From: Utricularia gibba
Taxonomy: Eukaryota > Streptophyta > Magnoliopsida > Lamiales > Lentibulariaceae
Assembly: GCA_002189035.1 (NCBI GenBank)
Contig: NEEC01000013.1
Span: 1,364,001-1,428,000 of the forward strand
Length of the DNA stretch: 64,000 bases
Reading direction: 5' to 3'
Part shown: positions 39,943 to 52,356 of the stretch, one piece after another
Layout: each line of letters starts with the position of its first letter
How positions within the stretch are numbered: position 1 is the stretch's first letter
Position numbers and translations under genes: made by a program
The notes under the pieces: generated by a model
Database searches by the model: none
The model's input: the letters and a program-made list of their open reading frames with translations, nothing else
Told to the model about the DNA's origin: nothing

Positions 39943-41426
39943 TCATGTTCTGGAGCCACATCTAAACCCACCACAGGCTGATAAGATGATGATCAGGATC
40001 AAGGCCACGATGATTGCGAGCACGATCAGCTTTATCTTCATGTTCTGGAGCCACATCTTCCTCCTCATCTGAGTCCCTTGAGTCCTGAAGTCTTGTGCCT
40101 GTTGAAATGCATCAGAACAGACTTACTTGGAAAGAGATAACAGACAACGGAACATGATGGAAAGCCTGCTAAATACAATGGAATCTTTGATAATAACCCT
40201 CTATAAAAGAGGCAAACATTTCCCTAATGTTCAGAGAAGTGGACCACCCAACGGAGATTCGGGTTGTGATAGCAGACCTGAGATCGGAGGTTCTCGGTCC
40301 TGTCCACCAGAATCTCAATTTTCTCTCCACGATCAAGGACCTGTCCCGCAAGTCATCAATTGCAGAAAATGTTAGAAGGCCGTCAAAGCAATGCAAAGGA
40401 ATAGGGTGAAACACTTACCTTTTCGATGTTTTCCATCATCACCCCTTTAACTTCAGACACCTGAGCTTTCACCTTAGCAATCTTACTTATCTCCTCAGGA
40501 TGATCCACACAGTACTGCATGTGCTCCCTCAGCTTGGGCCTATATTGACAATACGTATTACTTCAGTCTTACTCAAAGAAAGAATGAAATGCCAATCGAC
40601 ATACACCATGCACAATAGCATAGACCAGTAAAGACGAGGGCTACCCAAATTCCCCATTCAAACTGTTTGCAGTAGCGGCAGCAGCCTTTCCTCCGGCGAA
40701 CTTTTTAGCAAAGTCCTCCCTTATTCGCTCAAGAAAAGCTATTGGAAGTTGCCTTCCAATCGATTCAACGGCCACGACACAGTATGCTGCCACAGTAAAT
40801 ACACTAAAAGTAAATCAATGGAAGTAAAAGAGTTTTTCGATGTGAACAAGAAATGATCAAATATGCAATGAGCATTCCCAATTACTTCATCCACTTGAAA
40901 AACTAGACCCTACAAAACCATACAGTAAAAAGCCAACGCGGAGGATCAAATCAACAGAAATCAATAATTGATCCAATGGTAAAAAAAATAACTAAAGAAT
41001 AATAAACCGAAACTGGAAATGCTTAATGCATCCGAAACTAAGACCAATCCAATATAAGCAACAGAGTAAATGCAGAAGCCATTAACGCGATAGCCGAACT
41101 AAGAGCCGATCTCAGTGAATTCCAAAACACAAACATAATCTACAACGGCTGAACGACGTAGTCTAAGAAATGAGAAATCAAATCGGAATCTGATCAACTA
41201 CAGTACTAAGCATAAAAAACAGGAAGCAGGCGCTTACTGAATCCATCATCGACGAGGTAGTTGAAGGTGTGGCCATCGCAGTTGTACGTGAACTTGCTGC
41301 TGGTGGCAGGGAGTTTCTGTAGACACTGCGCTGCGATTCCGGTGAAGTTACCGCTGAACTCCGTGTACTCCGCCAGGATCACGGTCCCCGCGCGACAAAG
41401 CTGTAGATCAAGGATTTCTGCACCAT
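39943..41426 (-). CDS. Vesicle-associated membrane protein, VAMP72 family R-SNARE (apparent frameshift in exon 1)
   Basis: Longin-type R-SNARE for secretion to the plasma membrane and cell plate. Exons 41426-41238, 40786-40645, 40539-40419, 40340-40278, 40098-39943; about 223 residues. Longin domain: [20 protein letters not shown] and [21 protein letters not shown] motif: [20 protein letters not shown] to ENLRSQAQDF, with the central Arg in [12 protein letters not shown]. One C-terminal membrane anchor: [20 protein letters not shown]. In exon 1 the frame breaks after SFVARG: the run 41386-41389 (GGGG on minus) is one base short of the expected GTVILAE reading, and TGA follows at once. The C-terminal tail [10 protein letters not shown] comes from a local 23-bp duplication (see findings). 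Confidence 0.93.
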
Positions 41427-41920
41427 TTTTTCACCTACTCCTGCTGAAGATAAACCCTGAGATCGGAAGCAAAAATCCAATTACCGCCGGCGCCAACCGG
41501 GAGAGACGATGAAACGGAATTTGTTGCGCGGAAAAAAGAATCCGGAGGAGAAAAGGGGGGCCGCCGGTTTAAATGAATTTATGGAGAAAATTGTGGCACA
41601 CTTGCTAGTAAAACCCCAAACTGCCCTTCAACCTCTAATTTGGAAGCAGCCAAAGAGCGACCTTGTTTCCCATTGCTACGGAGGTCTTCCAGAAAGGAGA
41701 TAATTATATTATTCTATTTAACAAACAAACCATTTTAGTAATCAGCATGAAAAAATTTTTCTTCAAAAGGAATATAAATTAAAAAAATAATTTATATTAT
41801 ATTAAAAGCATTTTTTTCAATTAATCAATAATTGATATCCAATTACTTTTCAGACAGTGAGTAAAAAAATTGGAAAACAAAAAAACCCAAAAAATTTCTT
41901 GTTGGACAAGAAAAGGGAGA

Positions 41921-42005
41921 TGGGGTGAGAGAGGCTCGAACTCTCGACCTCAGGATAACTCAGAAGCTATGAGACCTACGCGCTAGCCAACTGCGCCACC
42001 ACCCC
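41921..42005 (-). tRNA. tRNA-Met (CAT), elongator, with intron
   Basis: Minus-strand acceptor stem GGGGTGG pairs with CTCACCCC-type 3' end. D-arm GCGCAGTTGGCTAGCGC, anticodon loop TCTCATA, T-arm GAGAGTTCGAGCCTCTC. An 11-base insertion GCTTCTGAGTT directly after the anticodon loop base is the expected nuclear intron of plant elongator tRNA-Met. Confidence 0.95.
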
Positions 42006-42275
42006 GAGCTGTGGTATGCATATTATATATTAAAGATAATTCTATTCCTGTATTCTATATCAGACACCTCCTATTGGACGAGTACCATTGTGCCTTCGCT
42101 GTACCCTGTCGACGGAATTTTTGAGTCACAGCCGCCTTCGCCGCCGCCGGTCCTCTCAGCGCATCGGTGAAACTGGAGGATAGGAATTTCTTCACGAAGG
42201 GCAATTTGATGTATGTGTCGGATCTGACCTGATTTCGAGTTTTTGGGAGCTTCGTCAGGGCGAATTGAAGGCAAA

Positions 42276-43628
42276 ATGGTTCTTCCTTTGCTGAAACTCG
42301 GAACTTTGGCGTTGAAAACTATGAGTAAACCCATTGCAGCCAGGCTCAAGAAGGAGGCTGGACGGCACCCTAGGTTCAGAAGCTTAATCATCAGCATTGC
42401 GCAGGTACCGTCATAAGCGATGAACGTTGCCAGATTAGGCGTTTTCAATTAGGAGATTACGATTAATTAGCGTGATAAGATGCTAATACAATGAGCTGAT
42501 GAATTGGGTATCTGAAAGTTCGTTAATTTTTGCTGGTTCTTTCATGCGGGTTCTCTCTGGTTACATGTTTTTCTGTACCATACCAAATGAATTGCCTATC
42601 TATCTAAAACATCACCATGCCAATAATTTAGATTGCACTTTGTCCTCATGGATTCCAATGATGAATCGTGCCACGACTTGGTTTCTTTGAACATTCTTCA
42701 TTTTCAAATGATGCAGTTTACGTTAGTTCTAGTATGTAGTTTACCTGGATATTGTCTCATTTATGCAATCATGAATGTATCCTGCTGCAGGAGTATAATG
42801 ATGCTTGGTAATTCTATTTTTTCATGATCTGAAACAGGGGAATCATCGGATTACAACCACAATGCAGAGACGTATATATGGTCATGCAACCGATGTTGAA
42901 ATTCGGCCTTTGAATGAAGAGAAAGCTGTTCAGGCCGCTGTGGATCTTCTTGGAGAAGTTTTTGTCTTTTCTGTATATCTCATTTCCTACTTCATTCTTT
43001 ACCTTACGTTTCACACAAAAAAACTTCCTTTACCTCCTATTTTGATTTTCTTAGGAACATCTATGCACATGCGATAGCTGTGGTCTTTAGCTGGAAGAGA
43101 TATTCGCTTCACATGATGCCTTAGTCATTCTTGTGCTTTGCTTCTGTTGTCTGGCTAGGTGGCTGTAGCTGCTGTGATCTTTGAGTGGCAAAGAAGCTCT
43201 CGATCAGAAGCAAGAAAGGAAGAGGTCCGCAGGAAAGAGGTGGAGGTATGTTATTTTATACCCGACCTCAAGTTTTTATCCTTTACCTGCAAGATTCACA
43301 GTTTCTACCTGGACAAGTTTCAAATCCTTAAGCCTTCTTATATACCCCTTTTGTCACTTCTGCTTAAACGAGTTCCATATGCAAGAGGAGATATAAGACA
43401 CACACACACACACACACCAGCCCCATATTATTTGAACGTTTCTTGCAAAGAGCATACACAGTTGAATCTGGTTTCCAGGAGATGAGACAAAGAGATGAAG
43501 AGTTAGCCAAAGAGGTTGAACTTCTGAAGCAAAAGCTTGCCGAAATTGAACAAATGGCTCGAGGGCGTGGGCTCGCTGGTGTTTTCAAATTCAGAACTGA
43601 AGAACCCAAACCAACACCGGTTGCTTAA
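42276..43628 (+). CDS. OPA3-like protein
   Basis: Homolog of human OPA3, a mitochondrial-associated protein of unclear biochemical role. Exons 42276-42404, 42838-42972, 43159-43245, 43479-43628, all phase 0; 166 residues. Characteristic features: N-terminal MVLPLLKLGTLALKTMSKP, then IAARLKKEAGRHPRFRSLI, GNHRITTTMQRRIYGH, EEKAVQAAVDLLGE, a short hydrophobic segment FVFSVAVAAVIFEWQRS, and a charged coiled coil to the C-terminus (RQRDEELAKEVELLKQKLAE). Intron 3 contains a CA repeat at 43398-43418. Divergent from the adjacent tRNA-Met. Confidence 0.93.
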
Positions 43629-43800
43629 CCTCTTTCATTTTTTTGGGGTAACAATTCACATATTATTTCCCAGTAAATAAGAACCTCACATCTTGGAAAG
43701 ATACACTGTAATTGTTCATCATGCAATGCTTGACCCTCATCTTCTACTTCTGGTGTCGTTCCAAAAATGTGATACTTCCATGCAATGTTTAGTTAAGTTT

Positions 43801-44006
43801 TCTGCTGGGAATATCTTACAATATCCTTTCAAATGAATTCTTGTAATATTGATGAATCCATGCACTTCCCAATCCCTATCCCAAGCAACAGAAAGCATAT
43901 TTTTCTGCTGGGAATATCTTACAATATACTTTCAAATGAATGCTTGTAATATTGATGAATCCATGCACTTCCCAATCCCTATCCCAAGCAACAGAAGGCA
44001 TATTTT
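43801..44006. repeat. Tandem duplication, two units of about 103 bp
   Basis: TCTGCTGGGAATATCTTACA starts at 43801 and again at 43904, and the two units match through CCCAAGCAACAGAA with only a few differences. It lies in the probable 3' region of the OPA3-like gene. A recent local duplication, not coding. Confidence 0.9.
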
Positions 44007-44009
44007 ACT

Positions 44010-44892
44010 GCACGGATGCAGTTTCAGAGTAGAAATGGAGTCAAAACACACAAGACAAAGACCATTGACATCTCAGTCTCAATCTCATCACATCAGACTC
44101 CTGGTAGCAGCAGCAGCAGCAGCTAGCTGTGCGCGTGTAATGTAATGTCACTTGACAATTCTGTACGTGTAATCTTTCATCACCCACTCCTCATCCATCA
44201 AAAACATCACATTACACCTGACAAGACATAACATCTACTACTCCTTTTCTTATTTTACACTTTCAAAAAGCGAATTCCTTCACAAAAATCCACCCGACCG
44301 GCCTCGGGTTATGTGCTTTGAGTCAATAACAATGAACTACTGGAAAAAAAGAGAGAGAGGGAGGGCAATAGAGAGGAAAATGATGAGCAATGCAGAAGCG
44401 AATGACAAGTCACTGCAACTTTCTAACAATGGCTTTTTATGAGTAGCCCCTTTGAGTGATCATCATTATCACTACCTCATTCAGGGGTTTGCTTGTTTAG
44501 GTGAAATGCCTACAAAATCCATAAAGAAATCTCTTCCCTAAAACCAGACATAGCTGCCAAAGAAAATAAGAAGAGTGTACTAACATAAGTCAGCAGTAAC
44601 ACTGTTGCTTGAGACATTTTAAGACAAGACGCTGTCTTCTCAGGGTTTGAAAACTTGTAATGAAGACGAAGGAAATGGCACATAAGCTAATTAACTTATA
44701 TGCTTGTAGTAGAGCAGCTATAGATATATAAAAATAAAGCCAGAAGACATTCTGAGCTGAGCCTTCTAACCATCGCCTCTTCCCCTTCAATCTACACATC
44801 TGTTTCAGATGGGATACTCCACATTAGATTAGAAATAACAGACGCTTAAACCTCGTCGTTTTTACTACACATGCATTGGTTTTACGCACCAC
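44010..44892. other. Convergent 3' region, OPA3-like / WOX9-like
   Basis: No gene seen. Contains an AGC triplet run near 44106 and is probably partly 3' untranslated sequence of the WOX9-like gene. Confidence 0.4.
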
Positions 44893-46478
44893 TTAGAGGA
44901 GATCGGGGGTGGCGAGCGGCGGCTGAGGGAAATGGCGGAGGAGATAGTAGAAGCCGCCGTGCTGGAGAGGCTGAAGAGTGACTCCCCATTCATTGGTCAG
45001 CACAGGTTGCCCTGTGGAGTGAATCAATACGGCGTCGTCTCCGAAGGCTTCACGGACGTTGAACGGCCCCGATCCAACCTCGAACCACACCTCGTTGATG
45101 AACACCGTCGATTTGGGAAGAGGGGGACCCACCACCTCCTCGGCTACTGTTGTTGCTGCACCTGCAGATGCACTTGATACCATCATAAGTTTTGTTGTTC
45201 ATAAAAGTGAGCAGGGAGCCATTTGGACAAGTCGATCCAACAGGCAAAGAACACTGTTTTCTGGGTGTTGAAGTTGTCTTTTTTACCCAATATCTGAAAA
45301 TTATTCATACAGACACGCAACAAAAAAGGGTGCAAATCTGCTCATCCTTGCGTTAGATTCAGTTTCATTGTTCAGTGAAAGGTGTCAAATCTATTTCCAG
45401 AGATACCCAGTTAAAAAAACTGGATTTTGTGAATAGCCACAGTAAAAGAATCGGATTTTGTAAACCCTAGTCATGAATTCATGGAAACCCACTAAAAGTA
45501 AACATGTGATTGAATGAAGTTTGCAGTCACAATCATTGCATATTAAAAAATTGAATTTTGGAAGCCCTAGTGAGGAATTCATGGAAGAAATAGAAAAGAA
45601 GTGACTGAAATGCTGCAGTGTACCTGGAAAGCAAATTTGATTTTGAGGAGAAGAAATTTGGAACTGCAAGTTGTTGAGATTCTGCTGCATCCTTTCTTCA
45701 CCTTCTTCTCCTCCAATACCTTTTTTATGACTCATGGCCATCATTTCAGTTAGCAGATCAGGCACATTCCTAATGTTCTGCTCCGCCGCCGCGTCGGAGA
45801 AACAAAACCCTTGTTGCATGTTAGCAAACAAGGGTTCCGCAAAGAACTCCGGAAAAAACGCCTGGTTCACGGAGGCCGTCGAAGAATTCCTCGCCGCCGC
45901 TGGTGCGACGGGAACAGGCTTATCCTTAGACTTATCAGACGATGAAGATGATGAAGATTGCACAGCAGCAAACGTCCCCGCTTTAGATTTCCCATCAGAC
46001 ACAGTCTCCGCCGCCGTACGCTTAGCGGCGGCAATCTGAAGGTGGCGGTGCTTGTGTTTGCTTCTAGATTTACGATTCTGAAACCAGTAAAAAACATTAG
46101 CATCCCCAACTTGTCCATACTCTTGCAATTTAGCCCTAATTTTCCTAATCTCATCCCTCGGAGGATTCACCATCCCCGAGTTGAAAATAGTTTCCAGGAT
46201 CCGAACTTGCTCCGGCCTCGGGTTCCATCTGGGCTTCGGCTCCGGAGTCCTCTCATCTGAAAACGAAAAAAAGAAAACCCCACAAAACCAAAATCATCAA
46301 CAACAAGATCAACGACCACAATCCAAATTTCTCAAAATCATGATCACCAACCTGGTAACAGACACGGGGAGGTTACTGTTCTGTAAGAATTGATGTCATG
46401 GTTCCATTGTTGATGATGGGGTTTCGATTTGAACATGCTGGGCCAGTGCTTATCTCTCTCTCTGTTCGAATTCGCCAT
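44893..46478 (-). CDS. WOX9: WUSCHEL-related homeobox 9 (STIMPY-like)
   Basis: Nuclear homeodomain factor; WOX9 maintains cell division in meristems and embryos. Exons 46478-46352, 46256-45624, 45161-44893; 342 residues. The N-terminus [11 protein letters not shown] and WNHDIN is diagnostic of the WOX8/9 clade. The homeodomain begins [20 protein letters not shown], continues [20 protein letters not shown], and has recognition helix [21 protein letters not shown] Ser-rich linker follows. The conserved clade-specific C-terminus is [20 protein letters not shown], then [16 protein letters not shown] and [13 protein letters not shown]. The MANSN start at 46478 matches family starts; an in-frame ATG at 46532 could add 18 residues. 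Confidence 0.95.
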
Positions 46479-48722
46479 GAAAGTTGGCTTGAAAGCTTTG
46501 GATGAAGAACAACAACCAGCGTTGTGTTTCACTGAGTTGAAGGTGGAGTAGCCAGCAATGGAGAGGAGAGAGGAAGATCAATCACTCAGACTCAGACTCA
46601 GACTCGGACTCAGCTGCCTGCGCCCAAGACTCCATGCGCAGCAATAAATGAAGGATCAGTCCATGTTCTCTCACCACATGGACATATTTTAATCACACAA
46701 ATCTTGAATAAAGCAATTCAAGTACCACTACTTGCTAAAACCATGTAACATTTGTTGTAGTGAAAGATCTAGAAACATGCACATCATCGTCTCCTCCTGA
46801 AAAAAAATCTCAAACACAACTCGATTCATTCACAAGTTCAAGCTCGAGGAAAAATGTTCTCAGACTACGCAAGTGCAGAATGGAGGGGAGGAGCTGAACA
46901 TTGAAAATAACAAGGTATGGTGTGGACAGCCCAGGAACAAAAAGGATAGAATGCAAAACAAGAATCGCCTGCAATGCTATACACCAGAAAGGAAAGACAA
47001 TTCAATGCGGAGTAAAGTAAAGAGAATGGAAGCAAATATGCGCCCATAACTTTCTATCATTTCACCAACACGTCACTTGCCCACAAACACACAAAAAAGA
47101 AAAAAAAACCTTTTCTTTGATTGAAGGTCAAGGGTTTCACTTTGGACATCTGAATGGTCTCTATGTCGTCATATCAGCTACTCGCTGTGTCCTCTTTGAT
47201 CATGGGGCATCAAAATCTTAGAATTCAAAGACCCTGAGGCCTCACCAGCTCCAAATCGCAATGCTAATCCCAAAGTTCAGAGTTGGTAAAACCAAGGAAG
47301 AGGTGGATTAAAGGGGAGTTTTGGAAAAAGTGCCGGGAACGCGGGGGAGCTTTGACTAATGGATTCATTAATAAACAAAGTAAGTGATTTACAGTTGGCA
47401 ATCAGCAGTAATTCGCCATTAACTGCGTGGTCTACGGTAATTCCGACAACCAGATAAATTGTCCCCCTCCACCCCGTGCGTCTGTTCCCTCAAACCTTTG
47501 ACTTTTTCCATTGTAAACGTAACCTCCTGCCTGATTCCTCTATTGAAAATAAACATTTTAATAAAAATATTATGTGGGTTAACCAACTCGCTTTGTTTTT
47601 TAACTACGGTCACCGTAAAAATAGAGGGCTCATTTGCAAAAGCGGTTATTGTCACATTCTCTTTTACCAACTTAGGTAAAAAAAACATATAAGATGGTTA
47701 TTTTTTCATACTATTACACATGATCAAATTTCTAATTTATCCAAAATACGCTTGTAAATTACCATCTAAATAAGTAAAAGTAAATAATGGATACTCCACA
47801 AAAAACAAATGAGATAAAGGAGAGATATATCATGTGCTTTGGATTTTTTTTACTTTTTTAAAAATTAAATATTTTATGTATAAAAAATAGGTTATTATTA
47901 CTTTTAATTGTATTAAAAATATTTTTGAAACTATATTGAATGTTAATATCAAAATTATTTTTATTTTTCATTTCTATTTTTGAATAATTTTCCAAAACAC
48001 TTTCAATTTTAATTCTACTTATATCAATCATTTCCACCTCTATTTCTTTCTACTTTTTTGAGAGTAAAAATAGGTTTAAAATTTTTTTCCACAGCTATAA
48101 TTTAATTTTTGGGGGATGAAGTCTCCAGATGGAAAAATATTTTTATTTCTACTCATATTTAATATAAATTTAAAAATATTTTTTCGATTTTTTTTTGAAA
48201 TCTAGAAATATTAAATTTACGTAATTATTTTTATTTTCCGTAATAAAATAATCAGGGGTGTAAAATTTTAGGTCGATTGGGGGGAGGGAGGTTGGGCTGG
48301 TTAACGTGAGGTGTTCGAGAAGGGAAGGACAGGCGGGGCGCCGGAGTTGGGAGGGAGGCAGTGAAAAGTGAAACACACCCTCACAGACATCACCACCCAA
48401 CAGATCGACAAGCCCTACCACCCTGTGGCGTCTGACGGCGGGAACCCTTTGCAGTAATCATGATGAGGACCCCCGACAACGAGACCCTGGTATGCGAACC
48501 CCCCCTCCGGTGTCCCACTGGAACAGGGTTCGACATCCGACGGACCGGGTCCACGCCGGGGAACTCCATGGAATTGGCATCCTGGTTGTGGGTTGTGCGT
48601 AAAGTGTACGAATACTTGAGAGGGATGTCCGAATTATGTTGACAGCAATGGATATCGCTCATGGCTGACATAAGTACTGGTCTAGGGGAGCACTTGCTGA
48701 GGCGCCTCCTTTTTGCTTCATC
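46479..48722. other. Intergenic region between divergent WOX9-like and GDSL genes
   Basis: No supported gene. 46480-46700 is probably WOX9 leader and promoter. 47680-48260 is very AT-rich and includes a possible diverged copy of repeat B at about 47860-48015. 48260-48722 is GC-richer and probably the GDSL promoter. Confidence 0.45.
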
Positions 48723-50652
48723 ATGCAATTACTCCTTCTTCTGCATGTGGGTTTGCTGCTGCTTTTCTGTACCGCCGCGGCCGGAGCTTGGCGGCGGCTT
48801 CATACCAACACGTCGGCCGTTTTCGTGTTCGGAGATGCGACCGTGGATTCTGGGAACAATGACTTTCTTCCCACTGTGGGAAGGAGCAACTTCCCACCCT
48901 ACGGGCAGGACTTCCCCGGCCAAATCCCCACCGGACGGTTCACCAACGGCAGGCTTGTCACCGATTACGTTGGTTAGTAGTAATAATAAGTTGCCATTAA
49001 TCATCAATACGATAATATTGAATCATCATTTCCATCCGATAGTGTCTTATTTGGGGATCAAGGAGTTTGTACCGCCGTATTTAGACCCAACCTTGACAGT
49101 AGACGATCTCAAGACCGGGGTTTGCTTCGCCTCCGCCGGGACCGGCTTCGACCCCCTAACCGCGAAGATTATCGTAAGCATTTCCGGTTCCGATCACGAC
49201 GCCGGATTCAAATTCCGTTATCATAATTCTTTTCAGTTTTAACACAAGCATGAGTAATGTGACAGGGCGTGATTCCGATGGAGAAGCAGCTGGATAATTT
49301 CAGGGAATATAAAGGTAGAATGGAAGGCTTCATCGGGAAGGCCAGAACACGAGAGCTGCTGAGAAAATCAACGGTTTTGATCAGCGCCGGAACCAACGAC
49401 TTCATAGAGAACTTCTTCCTCATACCGAATCAAAACAGAAGCTTCACGATCTCAGCCTACGAGAGCTTAATTCTCCAGCTCCAGATGCAGTTCATCCAGG
49501 TACGGTTCCATCTCAGGTAAAATAAATAAACAAAATAATAAATAATAAATATGATCTCCATCGTGATTCAAGAGATCGTAATTCATCTCCAGGCTGGCCG
49601 GACTTCTACACTTTTACGTATACTGTTCACATCGTCATCGCCAAGATGGTGATACCCTTTTCATTAAAAAAAAAAATTCGATTAGGGCAATTTTTTTTCA
49701 TGGTTGGTAGTTAGTATAAATTTGAAAATTAACTATCATACTGTTAACGTGTAAGAAAAATAACTATCCTATGTGTAAAATTTTAGTTTTAATGTGAGAT
49801 ATAATGTTAGAATGATTAGTTTTCAAAAAGATTCGTTATCGAACACACCTTTTGTCCTAAGGAGGCGTTTTAGGAGGTTGAGAAACAGGCCATGTGGGAA
49901 AATTGTTTGGTTTTTTAGAAAGAAAGCTCATTTAAAATGGTTAATAATTGTGTATCAAGTGACATAGCGATGTTTGGACCGCGCTGTCCTTTATTGATCA
50001 AGATTCTGGGTGTCTTTGTCTGCACAACTCAGGATGATTGATGCATGCATATTGACGATCAACAAAATTCAGCACTGGGGAGCAAGATCTATTCATTTCA
50101 CCTCATGTCTGTTCGTGCAGGAGGTTTTGGATATGGGGATAAGGAACATCGTCGTGGTCGGGCTTCCTCCGATGGGGTGTGTCCCGGCGGTCATCGCTGT
50201 CGGCTCCGGCGATGGTTCAGCCAACTGCAGTTGTCTGGAACAGTTATCAGAGGTAGCCCAGGACTACAATCGCCAGCTCCAGGACGAAATCGTGGCGCTG
50301 CAAAGCGGCAACCGCCGGAGCAATGTTGCTTACCTTGATATTTACACGCCCGTGGAGGATTTCATCAAAAGGCCTCAATATTATGGTATGATCGATCGTA
50401 TACAGCTTTCCCATGAGCGCGATTTTCAGTTCTTATGAATTCTGTACAGGTTTCGAGGTGGTGGATCGGGGCTGCTGCGGCACCGGAGTTGTCGAAATTT
50501 CGATACTGTGCAATATGGAAACTCCGGTGTGCGACGATGCGTCCAAGTACGTCTTCTGGGACTCGGTGCATCCGACGCAGGCTGCTTATTACAAGCTTTT
50601 TCTTGAGCTCGTCCCGGCGCTTCATCGGTTTTTCTCAGATTTCGTGGTATAG
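48723..50652 (+). CDS. GDSL/SGNH esterase-lipase-like protein with Ala at the nucleophile position
   Basis: Secreted SGNH-fold protein. Exons 48723-48972, 49043-49173, 49266-49499, 50121-50385, 50450-50652; 360 residues. A signal peptide is followed by FVFGDATVDSGNND, where the family has FGDS; the codon at 48837-48839 is GCG (Ala39), so the nucleophilic Ser is absent. Other blocks are present: [14 protein letters not shown] (block II), ISAGTNDF (block III Asn), [21 protein letters not shown], and FWDSVHPT with the catalytic Asp and His. Frame and splicing are intact, so this looks like an expressed-type gene with a dead or altered active site rather than a broken copy. Its closest relative in the window is the minus-strand gene at 55795, which has the same exon plan and an intact Ser. 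Confidence 0.92.
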
Positions 50653-51015
50653 AATCGTTGGAATTGGTTACAGAAAGCAACCATTGATTCTGTGCTGTCA
50701 CAGAAAATGCAACAACATTTCATTTGAATTTAGAGTAAATTTCATCTGTTGGTTCGTTTTTTTTTTTATTTTTAAAAATGTATTTGTAAATTTTTACGCA
50801 CTTTTTTAAAATTTCTGAAATACGCAATAAAAAATGATTAAAAATAAGAAAAATAAAGAGAAAATCGATCCAAAAAAATGGGGTGTAAAATGTATTGTTT
50901 ACTTCCCTGCAACAGCATCTTGCGCTTCCATCGGAATTTTCATTTGGAAGCAAAGCGGCGTCGCTTTGAGAATACGCACGGCGGAGGAAAGCAGGAGAAA
51001 CAGCCGCTCAGATCA

Positions 51016-52356
51016 ATGAAAGCCGTCGTCCAGAGAGTGGCATCTGCCAGTGTTGAGGTAAAAGAGATAGCGACTGTGTCGTTTCTGCAAAATGGGGGGC
51101 GATTGAAAAGACGTGGCGTAATTGGATCGCGCAGGTGGAAGGCCGCACAGTTTCCGCCATTGGTCCTGGCTTGTTGGTGCTAGTTGGTCTTCATGATACG
51201 GATGCCGAGTCCGACGCAGAGTTTATGTATGCGTAATTGCCAAAGTTCAATTTTGTTTTGTTCTCATTTTCTTCATGTTAAAATTCAGCGGGTGAAGTTC
51301 AATATCGGTTTTTTTTTTCTGTTTGTGAATGCATTCCTATTTCTCTAAAAACTCAGATTTTTGTGAATTGCAATTTTTCTCTCAGTGATATATGGCCAAG
51401 TTGCGTTATGAAAGTTGAAATTGTGCCATTGTTTTGTCCAGATGTCGCAAAGTGTTGAATATGCGATTGTTTCCCAATGAGAAAAGTGGGAAGAATTGGG
51501 ATCAGAATGTAATATCACATTTTCATCCTTTCTTTACTTCACCTTTTAAAGGTTTTTTGCGAGTAAAAGAAGCACCAATATTTTTTTTCCTAGGTTTTGA
51601 ATTGAATATGATAATGCTGTAAGAAGCACACGCCTTTCTGGATGCGTAAAGGTAACTAACTGGTGTTATTCGCAGGTTATGCAAAGGAATTATGAAGTTC
51701 TGTTAGGTAAACGTCATCCCTTTTCACCCTTTGCTTCAATCCATTAAGCACATTCAGCTGTGCGATGCAGATGAGGTTATCATTGTATTGGCCATCTCTA
51801 TCGCATAAAATCTGCAGAGGTAGTAATGTTATAATGAATGCTGTTTGGTGTTGTTTTGTACAGTTAGCCAGTTCACATTATATGGGATACTGAAAGGAAA
51901 TAAGCCCGATTTTCATGTTGCAATGCCGCCGGAGATGGCAAAACCGTGCTACTCCTCACTGGTAGAAAGATTTCAGAGAGCTTATCGTGTTGATGCTGTT
52001 AAAGGCACTCATCATTTTTATCTTCTCATCTTTTGACCTAATGTTGGTATTGTAACTTCTAATAGGATCCTAATCTCCTACTATCTTTGAATTGCAGATG
52101 GCATATTTGGAGCCATGATGAAAGTATGTTTTAACTGTATTTGTTTCCTGTGCAAACACTTTTGTGTGTTTCTTATTCCCCTCGTGTGTTTGAAGGTGAA
52201 CTTGGTTAATGATGGCCCCGTCACAATGTTGCTAGACTCCAGACAATCATCGAAGTGAGTACAGCAGTGTTTTTGTATGCATCGAAGTGACCACATACAT
52301 TGCATATCCATGGCTACTTTCACCACAGGAATGTGGATGATGCAGCCGAAGGATGA
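51016..52356 (+). CDS. DTD: D-aminoacyl-tRNA deacylase
   Basis: Proofreading enzyme that hydrolyses D-amino acids (and Gly) from mischarged tRNA. Exons 51016-51057, 51135-51226, 51442-51508, 51676-51706, 51864-52004, 52098-52123, 52196-52254, 52329-52356; 161 residues. Signatures: MKAVVQRVASASVEV, GPGLLVLVGLHDTD, CRKVLNMRLFPNE, the active-site VSQFTLYG, and the NDGPVT motif, where the family's Gly-cisPro lies. The fifth intron has to start with GC (AAAG/GCACTC) to reach the AT of exon 6 in frame; no GT alternative keeps DGIFGAMMK. Very small exons make the model sensitive, but the motifs fix the frame. Confidence 0.92.

Noticed and set aside
47860-48015. Third copy of repeat B
   Set aside because: Similarity is limited to low-complexity AT runs; orientation and ends cannot be fixed by eye.
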